IMG/VR virus record: IMGVR_UViG_3300032331_003609
Span: 180,851 to 244,850 of that record
From: a virus
Strand: one strand, 5' to 3'
Length of the DNA: 64,000 nt
Shown here: one piece after another, positions 8,344 through 18,300 of the stretch
Numbering within the stretch: the stretch's first letter is position 1
Layout of the letters: every line of letters begins with the position of its first letter
Notes under the pieces: generated by a model
The model's input: the letters and a program-made list of their open reading frames with translations, nothing else
What the model was told of the DNA's origin: nothing
The model's database searches: none
Position numbers and translations under genes: made by a program

Positions 8344-10212
8344 GTGGGATTAGGAGATTCTGTATCAAACATTAGGGGTGAGGCACTCATAAAAGCCACA
8401 TCAATAACTAATATTATTTCTAGTACAGGGAGTTTTAAGGAGAGTGTTGCAGATAGATCCGAGGCTGTTAAGAAGAACATTTATAGCTTCAATTCCGATA
8501 AAGAATACGGTGTTTTTGAAAATCAGAGCGATGCAGTTACTAGATTGCCATCCTCTTTATTTTACGAAGCCCAGTCATCAGAAGATGGTAGATTAGGACT
8601 ATTCAATTATCATGTTATAGGAGACTTAAAATCTAGTGAAGGCGGTGGAGGAAAAATGAGCTATATTAAATCTGAAACGTATGCTAACAATCAGAGAGTA
8701 ACCCCAGAAGTAAGTAGAAACCCGACTGCTCAAGCCATAATTAAAACAACCACATCTAGCGGAGCTTATTTAAAACCAAATAGCCCGTACGTCTCACAGC
8801 CCTATAACGTGAAAGACTTCATTTTTTGCAAGCACTACGGAGTTATTCCTAATAATAGAATGATAACACTAAGAAGATTTCCAACGCCCGTAATGGACAA
8901 CCTAAGGGTGCCTACCAGTGCACCTAGAATTGAAGCAGCTCAAGATGGAGATACTATTAAAGGGAACTTTGTCCAAAACGGAGGCCTTAATAGTGAACAA
9001 ATGATAAAAGATGGTGCAGCTCTCCCTATTGCGCAGGCAGTTACATATTTCGGAGGGGACACCGGAAATAGTTTAGATTCAATACTAAATGTAGAAACTG
9101 GATTAAAATGGGAATCAAAGGGACAAAAGACCAAAATGTCAGCTGAAGGTAATGATAAAGGATTTTTATCAAGTACCTATGGAAAATACATTGAATCAAT
9201 AATAGGTGCTCAGGCGTTTGGTACAACTCAGAATATAAGTAATGGCATAGGTGTAGTAACGGATCCCGATAATAGAGAATTACAAATAAGAAGGCAACTG
9301 CTAGAAAAATTAACAACAGGGGATGGTCCCTTAAGTCAAAGAATATTCGTTGACGTTAACACAGTGAATAGCATGTATGTCAGAGGAGTTGGCTTTACTG
9401 GGGGAGAACAAACATTTAATTTAAAATTTACTTACAGTTTAACCAGTGTTGGAGAGGTAAACAGTAGAATGATGTTTATTGACCTTTTTGCTAACTTATT
9501 AGCAATAGGTAGTGACTATGGAAAATTTCTAGCTCCCCAACTTTTAGTTAATTCAAACAGGCAAGGAATAGGATTTCCGGGAGGATCAAAAGGATATGTT
9601 AAACACTTAACAAATCCTGTTGAGTTTTTAAATGATATGATGAAGATGAAATTCGGGGAGGAAGTGAAAAAGAAAATAAAGGGGTTAGAGGGAACTCTTG
9701 CAAAAGCACAGACTGAACTTTCTGGCTTAAGTAACGGTAAACCGCTATCTAAAAATGGCCAATTATATAAAACACTTACTGTTATGCTAACCAGTGATCT
9801 GCTTAATAATTTATATTATGAGCCTATTATGCTTTCTGGATATCCAACAGGCGAATGGCATATTGTTGTAGGTAATCCTTTAAATCCTATTGCAATGATG
9901 GGAAATTTAATCTGTGAAAAAGTTAAGATTAATTTCAATAACACATTAGGCCCTGATGATTTTCCAACAGAGATGACCGCATCCTTTTCAATGAAAGCTG
10001 CAAGAACAAAACACAGAGGAGACTTTGAAAGCATGTTTAATAGAGGTAATGGTAGACTTTATCTTGGTAAATTCCCGATTTCGGATGCCTCTAAAAATGC
10101 ACAGGTTGGTGCAGCAACAGGATCTGACATTCAAGGAAATTTAGGAACTAATAATGCTAGAGATGCGGCACTGGGCCAAGCAGGAAACTTCGGGGCGCTA
10201 TTAGGATTATAA
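8344..10212 (+). CDS. Virion structural protein, probably tail/baseplate
   Basis: A 622-aa protein starting at GTG. The N-terminal third is Ser/Gly/Asn-rich. The centre contains a long beta-rich region (FTGGEQTFNLKFTYSLTSVG) and a helix-rich FIDLFANLLAIGSDYG segment, and a well-structured C-terminal domain has GYPTGEWHIVVGNPLNP. These features suggest a beta-sandwich virion protein. It heads the operon that continues into the hub and spike genes, so it is probably a baseplate or tail-tip component. I do not recognise a specific T4 counterpart. Confidence 0.55.
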   Translation: MGLGDSVSNIRGEALIKATSITNIISSTGSFKESVADRSEAVKKNIYSFNSDKEYGVFENQSDAVTRLPSSLFYEAQSSEDGRLGLFNYHVIGDLKSSEGGGGKMSYIKSETYANNQRVTPEVSRNPTAQAIIKTTTSSGAYLKPNSPYVSQPYNVKDFIFCKHYGVIPNNRMITLRRFPTPVMDNLRVPTSAPRIEAAQDGDTIKGNFVQNGGLNSEQMIKDGAALPIAQAVTYFGGDTGNSLDSILNVETGLKWESKGQKTKMSAEGNDKGFLSSTYGKYIESIIGAQAFGTTQNISNGIGVVTDPDNRELQIRRQLLEKLTTGDGPLSQRIFVDVNTVNSMYVRGVGFTGGEQTFNLKFTYSLTSVGEVNSRMMFIDLFANLLAIGSDYGKFLAPQLLVNSNRQGIGFPGGSKGYVKHLTNPVEFLNDMMKMKFGEEVKKKIKGLEGTLAKAQTELSGLSNGKPLSKNGQLYKTLTVMLTSDLLNNLYYEPIMLSGYPTGEWHIVVGNPLNPIAMMGNLICEKVKINFNNTLGPDDFPTEMTASFSMKAARTKHRGDFESMFNRGNGRLYLGKFPISDASKNAQVGAATGSDIQGNLGTNNARDAALGQAGNFGALLGL

Positions 10213-10221
10213 AAATAGAAT

Positions 10222-10818
10222 ATGATTGATATAGACATCTTAGAAAATAAACCAGAAGTTATAATTAATGGCCAGACTATTATGGACATAACTGCTAGAT
10301 CTATAGACCCCGACGTTGTTCCTGGTTTTTCCAAATTTATTTTTACCAACGAAGAGATGGTAATGAGACCAGACCTTGCTGCACATATGCTTTGTGGAAG
10401 TCATAATAGAATGGGAACTTTATTAAAACTAAACTCAATAGGAAATCCATTCTCTTTAAATTCTAATGAATTCTTATTTGTTCCAGATACTGAGACCATT
10501 AATAAATTAGGTAGAAGACCTCAGGCAGAAGAACCTCAAGACATTAGAAAATCTTTCAGAAAACAATTACAAGATAGAATATCTAAAGTATCTGAAACAA
10601 GAAAAGAATATCTAAATGCAGTTAATATAAGTGAGGCTGCAACCCAATTTCCTCTTCCTCCTAATGTTACCCAAGACGGAGCTGAGCAATTCAGAGTTGA
10701 AGATGGTAAATTGATATTTGGATCCGATATAGGTGTATGTAGAACCAGAATTCAACAGAATAAATCACTAGCAACAATTAAATCAAGATTTGCTCAGAGA
10801 CAAATTTTTGAATCATGA
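10222..10818 (+). CDS. Baseplate protein with LysM/gp53-like region
   Basis: The 198-aa protein has a segment around residues 50-90 reading RPDLAAHMLCG, then LLKLNSIGNPFSLN, then EFLFVPD. This resembles the DL..YL.G...hhh.lN.i.NPf.l..G..l.IP pattern of LysM-like domains in baseplate proteins such as T4 gp53. The C-terminal half is polar and helical. It sits directly before the hub-like gene, overlapping it by 4 bases, which fits a baseplate role. The family assignment rests on this pattern only. Confidence 0.45.
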   Translation: MIDIDILENKPEVIINGQTIMDITARSIDPDVVPGFSKFIFTNEEMVMRPDLAAHMLCGSHNRMGTLLKLNSIGNPFSLNSNEFLFVPDTETINKLGRRPQAEEPQDIRKSFRKQLQDRISKVSETRKEYLNAVNISEAATQFPLPPNVTQDGAEQFRVEDGKLIFGSDIGVCRTRIQQNKSLATIKSRFAQRQIFES

Positions 10819-12338
10819 TAGACAGCAAAAAAACAATTCTTCAGCTAGATAAAGAGACAATAGTTCTTGACGAGCTTTCTATTATAGATGAGATTAATCA
10901 TAAGGATAAGCAGAAGGTAGAAAGAGTAGGAAGTAAAACCGAAACCGAAACAGGATTTGGAATTCCTATGATTATGATCAATAATTATCTTGTTAGGGAT
11001 CTTAGTTTTTTTAGACTGGATTTAACAGACAAAATCCCCCAATTAATATTCAGATTTACGCCTCAGGATGAATCATTCTTATATACTTCGTATCCAAAAG
11101 ATGGGGATTTAGTTTCTTTGTATATTAGATCTACTTCAGAACTTTACAAGCCTATTAGAATTGATTTATTAGTCACGGAGGTTTTAAGTCAATTCACAAT
11201 GCTTGAAGAAAAACACATGGGTGAAGAGAATAGAGCTAATGGAAAAAATGCTTCCTTTACTATTAAATCCCAGATGAGAATACCTGGAATATTTCAGCAC
11301 GTATCAAAATCTTTCAAGGATAAGACAGCATTTGAAGTATTAAGACAGATTGCAAAGGACCTAGGTCTAGGGTTTGCTTCAAACGAAAAAAACACAGACG
11401 ACAAGATGAATTGGCTTTGTCCTTCTAAAACACTTTATAAATTTATAAATGATGTCTGTGAATCATCATGGAAAGGTGAAGAAGATTTTTTTGATTGGTG
11501 GATTGATCAGTACTATGTTTTAAATTTCGTTAATTTAAAAAAACAATTACTTGAAAAAAGCAAGGATGATACGAGAGTCCTGCAGGCAATAGGAACAGAG
11601 AACGATCTATCAAGTGGTTTAGATGGAAATGTTAAACCTGCTGAAGTAAAACTTCCCCTATTTTTCACCAACGATTTTTTTTATAAAAAATACCCATTTT
11701 TCATAAATGCATATTCTGTTAAAAATTCATCAGGATTTATAGCAAATAATTTTGGATATTCTAGAGATCTTCAATTTTACGATACTAAATTAGTTAGTGA
11801 TAAACCCCTTAATAAATTTGTAAAGTATAAGGTTGAATATGTGACTCAGAAAAACCTAGATTATAGTAGCATATTATTTAAGGGCAGGGTAAACGAAGAC
11901 GTTTACAAAAAAGAGACTAAAAAAACATGGGTTGGAACACAATATGGTGAAAATCAGCATAAAAATCTTCAACAAGCATTAATTCAGAACAAATTAAATA
12001 AGTATGAAAACTTTAAGGTTTATCTCGAAGCTCAGATGCATTCTTTTGTTCCCTGGGTCTATAGGGGTCAAACAGTTCCTACAAGAATAGTTCATGCAGG
12101 GTCAACCCAAGCTAGAGTAAATTCACAGGAGAGTAGTAAACAACCTCCTATAGATAGCGAACAGCACGAGATAGGCAAAAAAGTAGACAATAAGTTTTTA
12201 AGCGGAGTTTATATGATCATGGGATCCTATGTTGAGTATATAGATGGTAAAATCAAGCAATCATTCCTGCTTGGAAAAAGAGAATGGTTAATTAATGATG
12301 GTAGAGGATCGGATCCTGAACCAGCAGTAACTAAATAA
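10815..12338 (+). CDS. Baseplate hub protein, gp27-like
   Basis: A 507-aa protein with the layout of contractile-tail hub proteins (T4 gp27, P2 gpD, VgrG N-terminus). An N-terminal beta-barrel-like region contains hRFTPQDE, GDLVSLYIRS and IDLLVTEV strands. It is followed by an FEVLRQIAKDLGLGFA helix and a W-CPSKTLYKFINDVC segment, matching the L..IA...GL......T-..-W.....t..ef-..l-- pattern of hub proteins. The spike-like gene lies one gene downstream, as expected for a hub-spike pair. It would form the ring that joins the tail tube to the spike. Confidence 0.55.
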   Translation: MIDSKKTILQLDKETIVLDELSIIDEINHKDKQKVERVGSKTETETGFGIPMIMINNYLVRDLSFFRLDLTDKIPQLIFRFTPQDESFLYTSYPKDGDLVSLYIRSTSELYKPIRIDLLVTEVLSQFTMLEEKHMGEENRANGKNASFTIKSQMRIPGIFQHVSKSFKDKTAFEVLRQIAKDLGLGFASNEKNTDDKMNWLCPSKTLYKFINDVCESSWKGEEDFFDWWIDQYYVLNFVNLKKQLLEKSKDDTRVLQAIGTENDLSSGLDGNVKPAEVKLPLFFTNDFFYKKYPFFINAYSVKNSSGFIANNFGYSRDLQFYDTKLVSDKPLNKFVKYKVEYVTQKNLDYSSILFKGRVNEDVYKKETKKTWVGTQYGENQHKNLQQALIQNKLNKYENFKVYLEAQMHSFVPWVYRGQTVPTRIVHAGSTQARVNSQESSKQPPIDSEQHEIGKKVDNKFLSGVYMIMGSYVEYIDGKIKQSFLLGKREWLINDGRGSDPEPAVTK

Positions 12339-12341
12339 GAG

Positions 12342-14534
12342 ATGGCAAATTTTTTAAACGAGCTTAAAGACAATTTTAGCAGTATAACTGATCCAAATCA
12401 GATATTGAATAAAGGTGTGGATAAGCAAAGAACCGCTTTTTTAAAAGGATTAAAATCTACTTCATCGGGGCAAAAAGAAGACCCAACTTACACCGGTTTT
12501 AGAATTATGTTTGATTTTGGATATGGCGGTCTAGTTGATCCTTCAACGTTTCTTCCTATCAGCCCTTTACTTTCAAAAGGAAAATTCAATGACGGGAAAA
12601 CTATGAAGAATGACGGTGCTACAGATTTCTTTCACCTTTCCAGACAAAAAATGAATATAGGAGAATATCCTAACTACACAGAAGCAATGCATTATATGAC
12701 TGCTGAAGGATTTCTAAGGGAAAGAAGAAGCGCCAGTGAAAATGGAGAAAACGGGGGAAGTGTAGATAATACAGGAAAGATAATAACTGGAGGGGATTTC
12801 GATAGATTTCAATCTGGTATTTCTCATAGAGCTGCTGCACTATCATCTTTTAGAAATTTACTTTCTAGTATAAATGAAAAAAGCCCATGGTTTATTCAAT
12901 CTATTGCAGGTTTAGATAAAGTTCTTGGGGTAGATCAGCAGAGACAAATTGAGGGAGCAAAAGGTAGAGAACAAAGATCCGGTGTTTTGACTTTTGAGTG
13001 TATTGATTCAATAGATCTTAGAATTAATGCAATGGCTGAGTTATACAGAAAAGCAACATATGATTATCAATATCATAGGCAGCTTATTCCTGATAACCTT
13101 CGCAAGTTTAGAATGTATATAATTGTTACAGAGATAAGACAGATTGACCTCCAAAAGAATCTAGCTGATGTTCTAAACCCTTTTAATTTTCCGGGAGTTA
13201 GAAATGCAGTTGATTCTATTAGAGACATTGCACAATCTGCCGGTATATTAAAAACAACTTCTCCGGAATCAACAAACGCTAAAACAGATCTTGAATCCTT
13301 TGTAAAATCATTTGAAAGAATGGAGCCTTACATTTTGATTTATCAATTAGATTTATGTGAGTTCAATTTTGATCAATCATATCCCTTTACAACACTAAAC
13401 AATTCAGTTGGCCCAGGGGCAGCAGCTGTTAAAAATACCTTTAAGGTACACGTTGGAGCAGCAAAAGAATATAAGCTTCAATATAATATTCTTTCGGATC
13501 TTATAAAAAATGAATCTACATTTTCACCTATATTGATTCAGGATAGTTGGAATTTAGTAGGATCTCATATGTTACAATCGGGAGGAGGAATTAACAATAA
13601 CTTAAATGTATTCAAAAAGCTAGCAAGCAATTTTATTACAAACTCTGTTGCTTCCGTTGTCCAACAACAGGTATCACCGATAGTTACTAAACAGTTACTA
13701 GGAAATGCCTATGGGTTTAGATTAAGCGATGCTGTTAGATCCTTAAATTCTGTTCAGGATCTTGTTAGTGGTATTAAAGAAATGAAAGATCCACTTGGAG
13801 ATTATAGGCCTCAATCAAGAGGACTAGGAGGTCCTAATGAAAGACAATATCCAACAGTAAAGGACGATGTTTACCCAAATAATAATCCTAATAATTCTAT
13901 AGGATCTGCACAAGGAAATGTTTTTCCGAAGCCGGTATCACCCGGAATTTCAGGATCAACAGCCTCTGATGATGTTTATTTAAATAGTCCTGGAAAAGAT
14001 CTTGGATTACCTTCTAGGGTTTATCCAAATGTAAAAGATGATGAATACAGACATGTTGGAGGGGATACTGATAATAACGATCTTGGTGTTCCTGATAGGA
14101 TATACCCTACCATAAAAGAAGATGTCTATTCTAAAACACCAGGCGAAGATTTAGGATTACCTAAAAGAATCTATAATACGACTAAAGATGATCTATATTC
14201 TCAGTCACCAGGAAATGATCTTGGTGTTCCTGATAGAAAATACACATCCATTAAAGATGATGTATATCCAAATAACGACATCAAATATACATCTATAGAA
14301 GAAAAAGTTTACGCGCCAGATCAAAAAATAGCTGAAGATCTAAAGGATGATGTTTATCCAAATACCGGAATAGAATATGGTGCTATTAAAGAAACGGTAT
14401 ATTCTATTGGTCAAACAAATCCAGAAAATCTTTCCAATCAAGACATCTATAAAGAAAGCCCAGGGAAAGACCTTGGATTACCAAAAAGATCATATCCTGC
14501 TATTAAAGATAATGCCTATAAAAAGAGATCTTAA
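12342..14534 (+). CDS. Virion structural protein with C-terminal repeat tail
   Basis: A 730-aa protein lying between the hub-like and spike-like genes. The first 500 residues look globular, with mixed helix and strand (SGVLTFECIDSIDLRINAMAELYRKATYDYQYHRQL region). The last 230 residues consist of imperfect tandem units built from DLG(L/V)P-R-Y and (I/V)KDDVY, each about 20-30 residues. Such a Tyr/Asp-rich repetitive tail could be an extended linker or a site for binding partners. No homologue is recognised. Position supports a baseplate role. Confidence 0.55.
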   Translation: MANFLNELKDNFSSITDPNQILNKGVDKQRTAFLKGLKSTSSGQKEDPTYTGFRIMFDFGYGGLVDPSTFLPISPLLSKGKFNDGKTMKNDGATDFFHLSRQKMNIGEYPNYTEAMHYMTAEGFLRERRSASENGENGGSVDNTGKIITGGDFDRFQSGISHRAAALSSFRNLLSSINEKSPWFIQSIAGLDKVLGVDQQRQIEGAKGREQRSGVLTFECIDSIDLRINAMAELYRKATYDYQYHRQLIPDNLRKFRMYIIVTEIRQIDLQKNLADVLNPFNFPGVRNAVDSIRDIAQSAGILKTTSPESTNAKTDLESFVKSFERMEPYILIYQLDLCEFNFDQSYPFTTLNNSVGPGAAAVKNTFKVHVGAAKEYKLQYNILSDLIKNESTFSPILIQDSWNLVGSHMLQSGGGINNNLNVFKKLASNFITNSVASVVQQQVSPIVTKQLLGNAYGFRLSDAVRSLNSVQDLVSGIKEMKDPLGDYRPQSRGLGGPNERQYPTVKDDVYPNNNPNNSIGSAQGNVFPKPVSPGISGSTASDDVYLNSPGKDLGLPSRVYPNVKDDEYRHVGGDTDNNDLGVPDRIYPTIKEDVYSKTPGEDLGLPKRIYNTTKDDLYSQSPGNDLGVPDRKYTSIKDDVYPNNDIKYTSIEEKVYAPDQKIAEDLKDDVYPNTGIEYGAIKETVYSIGQTNPENLSNQDIYKESPGKDLGLPKRSYPAIKDNAYKKRS
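13840..14532 (+). repeat. Degenerate coding repeats (DLGxP-R-Y ... KDDVY units)
   Basis: Within the 730-aa gene, the translated sequence repeats the blocks DLGLP/DLGVP, then R-Y, then I/VKDDVY about seven times with spacer variation. The DNA copies are diverged (different codons), so the expansion is old and not an obvious hot spot for slippage. Confidence 0.75.
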
Positions 14535-14565
14535 AAACAAGGATAGATAAGAGAAAATCCTGTTT
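14535..14565 (+). promoter_or_regulatory. Bulged hairpin immediately before the spike gene
   Basis: AAACAAGGAT (14535-14544) pairs with ATCCTGTTT (14557-14565) with one bulged A, leaving a 12-base A/G-rich loop. It ends 2 bases before the ATG at 14568, so folding would hide or present the start. There is no T-run, so it is not a typical terminator. Confidence 0.4.
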
Positions 14566-14567
14566 GT

Positions 14568-15350
14568 ATGTCTTTACAAAATAATTTACAAGAATCTAAT
14601 ATAGAAAGGGCTCAGCACTTTCTGGGTGTTGTTGTGGATAACAAAGATCCAGAATTCAGAGCAAGATGTAAGGTTAGGGTTTTTGGTATTTTTGACGATG
14701 TTAAGGACGAGGATTTACCCTGGGCTTTTCAAAGATTTGATATTTCGTTTGGTGACGGCGGAGGATCGGGGAGAGTTAGTATACCAAAGCTTGGTTGTAT
14801 AGTCCATGTTCAATTCAATAACGGAAATTATTATTCACCCGAATACAAAGCAGTACAGGAACTTTCTAAAGATTTAATAACAGAAATAAGCGCATCCTAT
14901 GAAGGTGCGCATTCTTTAATATACGACGGAATAGAAAAACTAAAAATCTATTACACTGTTGCGAAAGGATTGGTTATAGATTTAAAAGAATCAACAGTTG
15001 TCATATCCAATGACAATTCTATAACAATAACACACGCAGGACAAACATCAACCCTTGAATTTAGAGGAGGAAAAATAACTGAATTTGCTAATTCTGAAAT
15101 TGAAAGTACTGCTACAACTAGAATTAAACAAAGTAGCAACGAAGTATGGGTAGATGGAAAAACAACGAAACTAGGACATGCTCCGGTATACTCTGCAATT
15201 CTTGCAGAACCCCTGTGGATGTTTTTAAAACAACTTGCAGCTGCAGTAGATGCTAAACTACCATCAACCCCAGGTACAATGACAAGTCTAGCTGAAAGCT
15301 ATGAACAACTTTCAACTTCTGATGTGGTTAAAGTAACAAAGTCTAATTAA
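14568..15350 (+). CDS. Baseplate spike protein, gp5/gpV-like
   Basis: A 260-aa protein with an N-terminal OB-fold-like domain: HFLGVVVDNKDPEFRARCKVRVFGI, LPWAFQRF, GRVSIPKLGCIVHVQFNNG. This is the characteristic layout of T4 gp5/P2 gpV/VgrG spike OB domains (G.V..n.Dp...GRvkVr..g, P..G..V.V.F..Gn). The C-terminal half is a series of short beta strands (STVVISNDNSITITHAG, STLEFRGG), fitting a trimeric beta-helix needle. No lysozyme domain is present, unlike T4 gp5. It would be the membrane-piercing tip attached to the hub. Confidence 0.75.
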   Translation: MSLQNNLQESNIERAQHFLGVVVDNKDPEFRARCKVRVFGIFDDVKDEDLPWAFQRFDISFGDGGGSGRVSIPKLGCIVHVQFNNGNYYSPEYKAVQELSKDLITEISASYEGAHSLIYDGIEKLKIYYTVAKGLVIDLKESTVVISNDNSITITHAGQTSTLEFRGGKITEFANSEIESTATTRIKQSSNEVWVDGKTTKLGHAPVYSAILAEPLWMFLKQLAAAVDAKLPSTPGTMTSLAESYEQLSTSDVVKVTKSN

Positions 15351-15355
15351 GATAA

Positions 15356-18300
15356 ATGGATTTTAATTTTAATAAACTTCAAGATATAAGTGATAGAATC
15401 TCCAGCGGGGAGCTTAAACCTGAGGATGTTCTGAGTGAATTTGGTGGATTTACCGATGACCTTCCTAGTGATGAGGAAATAATTAGCAATGCCGAGGAGC
15501 TTGAAAAATCAATAGATCCTGTTCCTATGATATTAACAGACGACGAGATTAATGATCTTATCTGTGCATATGAAGGAGAGGAGCTTGCTAATAGAATTTT
15601 TTGGGAGATATTAAGAAAGCAAAACTATTTAGACAGAATAACAGAAAGACCTGATTTTTTAAGAAATAGATATTTTGATAAATTCATGGATGATAACGAT
15701 TTATCTGATAGACTATTAAGTGCTAAAGAAATGGTATCTGACAGTTTAGATCTTGATTTACTTGGAATAAAATTTACAGGATCTAATAAAAAAATTAGGA
15801 AATTTAAAATAGGTCCGTTTGGATTTGAAATACATGTTATAACACACAAGGGAGTTCCCCTGTTTTTTCACGTTGCTCCAAAAAAAATGTCTATTCAATT
15901 TATAAGGGATCAGCTAAAAAAGAAAGGTAAAAAAGGAAAAGCAAAGAAATGCTCGGATGATATTTATAACAAATATGGATCTGGCGCAGGGCCAGCAACT
16001 TCTAACAATGGAGACTTTGGTGCAGGAACAGGATCGGAAGCTGGTTCAGATTCAGGATTTGGGGCTAATAATATAGATCCCGAAAATCTTGTATCTCTTC
16101 TAGATAATATTTTAGAGAGGGAATCTTCGGAAAGAAATTCAAATAATGCTTTTGATGTATCTGATATAGTAGATCAGGTTTTTTGTGAGCCCGATTTTCC
16201 TATTAATCCTGAAACAGGGGAACCCTTATTTACAAAGGATGATTTAAAATCTTTCATAGAAGAAATTTGTCTTCCAGAGAACGAATCTGCAATACCGGAG
16301 GTCTTACCAGAAGGCGGAATTGAGGACGTCGGCGAAAAAATAAACAAATGTCTTAGCCAAGCTAAAGATATTTTTAAAGATATAAGAGAAAATAACGAGC
16401 TTAGATCTAGATACGAAAAGGCAGAAAAAGATCTGGAAGAAATTCTTTATCACTATAAAATAATTAAAAATTATTATAACGGTCTTTCTAAAGCATTTGA
16501 GGCAAAAGCAAAATCTGGGAAGAAAGGAAATCCATTAAAGCTAATTCTTGGTTTAGTTCTAGCAACGTCGGATGCTAATAAATTCCTAGACGAGGTTAAG
16601 AATTTTTCTGGTAGATTTAAAGATACTAAAAAACAATCAACACCTGGTAAAAAAGGATATGTTGGTATTAAATTTAATCTGTCTTTTCCCCACGGACTTA
16701 AAAAAGAAATACCCTACGAAACAGTTAAACCTGAAGCTACTTCAGATCTTTTATCAACTAATTATGAAAGGGTAGATATCACACAATTACAGTTAGGGAT
16801 GGAATTTTCAAGTAAAGGTATCTTAGGATCAGGTAATTCGTCCTTTCTTAAATCATACGAGGACTTTATTATTTTTAAAGACGATAATCCTAAACTTGAC
16901 GTTCCTTTTTATAACTTTATTCAGGATATAGAAGGATCTAATAAATCTAAAGATGCTATTATAAAAGATATAGAAAAAAATCATGGATTTCTTTATTCTA
17001 CTCTTTTAGAGATATCTGCTAGTCCTTGGTTATTTTTTACCGAAGAAGAAAGAGGTGATAATAATGCAAGAAAATCTTCTGATATTAAACCTAAAAGTAC
17101 AAACAGCGAGGGAGAGCCTAATCAATCTTTTTATGATTTTTGGGGAAATTTTAAAAAATCTTTTGATGTTAAGTATACTGCTAGAAAGAAAATAGTTGAA
17201 GATAAAATAAAATCAATAAAAGTTTTATCCGACAAATTTGTTGATTCACTTGCTGATTATTATTTCACGGTAAACATGAGTTCAGCTTCGGATAACAGTA
17301 AGTTATTAAAAGATGTATCAGATAAAGCAGATAAAAATGTTGGGTATATTGAGGATCTTTTATTGATGATAGCTCAAAAAATTCAAGAATTGGACCAACA
17401 AAATTCTCCCGAAGTTTTACAAGCAAGAGCTGAATCAATAGATTGTTTTGGATCAGCGGACAATGGAAATGGAACAGGTGGATCAACATCCAGTGGTATT
17501 TCAGTAAATCTAGATGCAAACGGTGGTATAAAAAATTCTGGCGGAGATACAATAAAGGCAGCATGTCCTCCAGATTGCTGTGGATCACCGGGTCAAGCAT
17601 TCTCTGGAGGAAATATACTAGATGGATTAAACTCTCCAGATTGCCCTAATCTTTTTACTACATGCTATTGGAAAGAATTTGCAAAAAAAGCTACCACTGT
17701 TGGAATTCTTCCTTTACCGAATGGATTACCCCCAATAGAAAATCCCGCAGGATTTCTACCTAATATTGGATTAAAGTATTGGCCGGTGGGGTATCTTCCT
17801 CCATCTTTTATTCCATTGCCTCCTCCTTTAGTTAATCCTTTAGATGGAATGCCTTTTATAAGAATCCCAATGCCAATGATATGGACAGTGATTCCTCCTA
17901 TAGTTATACCTTTACCGATAGGGGTTATTGTAATATTCATTCCTTTCATTGGAGGATTTATGCCTAGCCCTTTAGTTTTCTTTCATGATTTTTTAACAGG
18001 AAATTCTATATTCCTTTTAGGAATTAGAGGGTTTAGATTTATTCCAAGAAAATCAGATCCCGTTATACCGGATCCTTTAGTTAGATTAAAACAATTTTTA
18101 TCCCTAGGAGTTCCTAATTATCTTTTTCCTTTTCCAAATTTAGGAAAAGATAATGTAGATGATCCTAAAAGAATAAAGAAAGATATACTAGCAAATCTTA
18201 AAAAAAGATTAGCAAATGCTAAGGTTAATATAGATTTTTCTAAAATACAAAAAGTACAAGACGATCTAGCAAAAAAGAAAAAAGATCTAGAAGATCAAAT

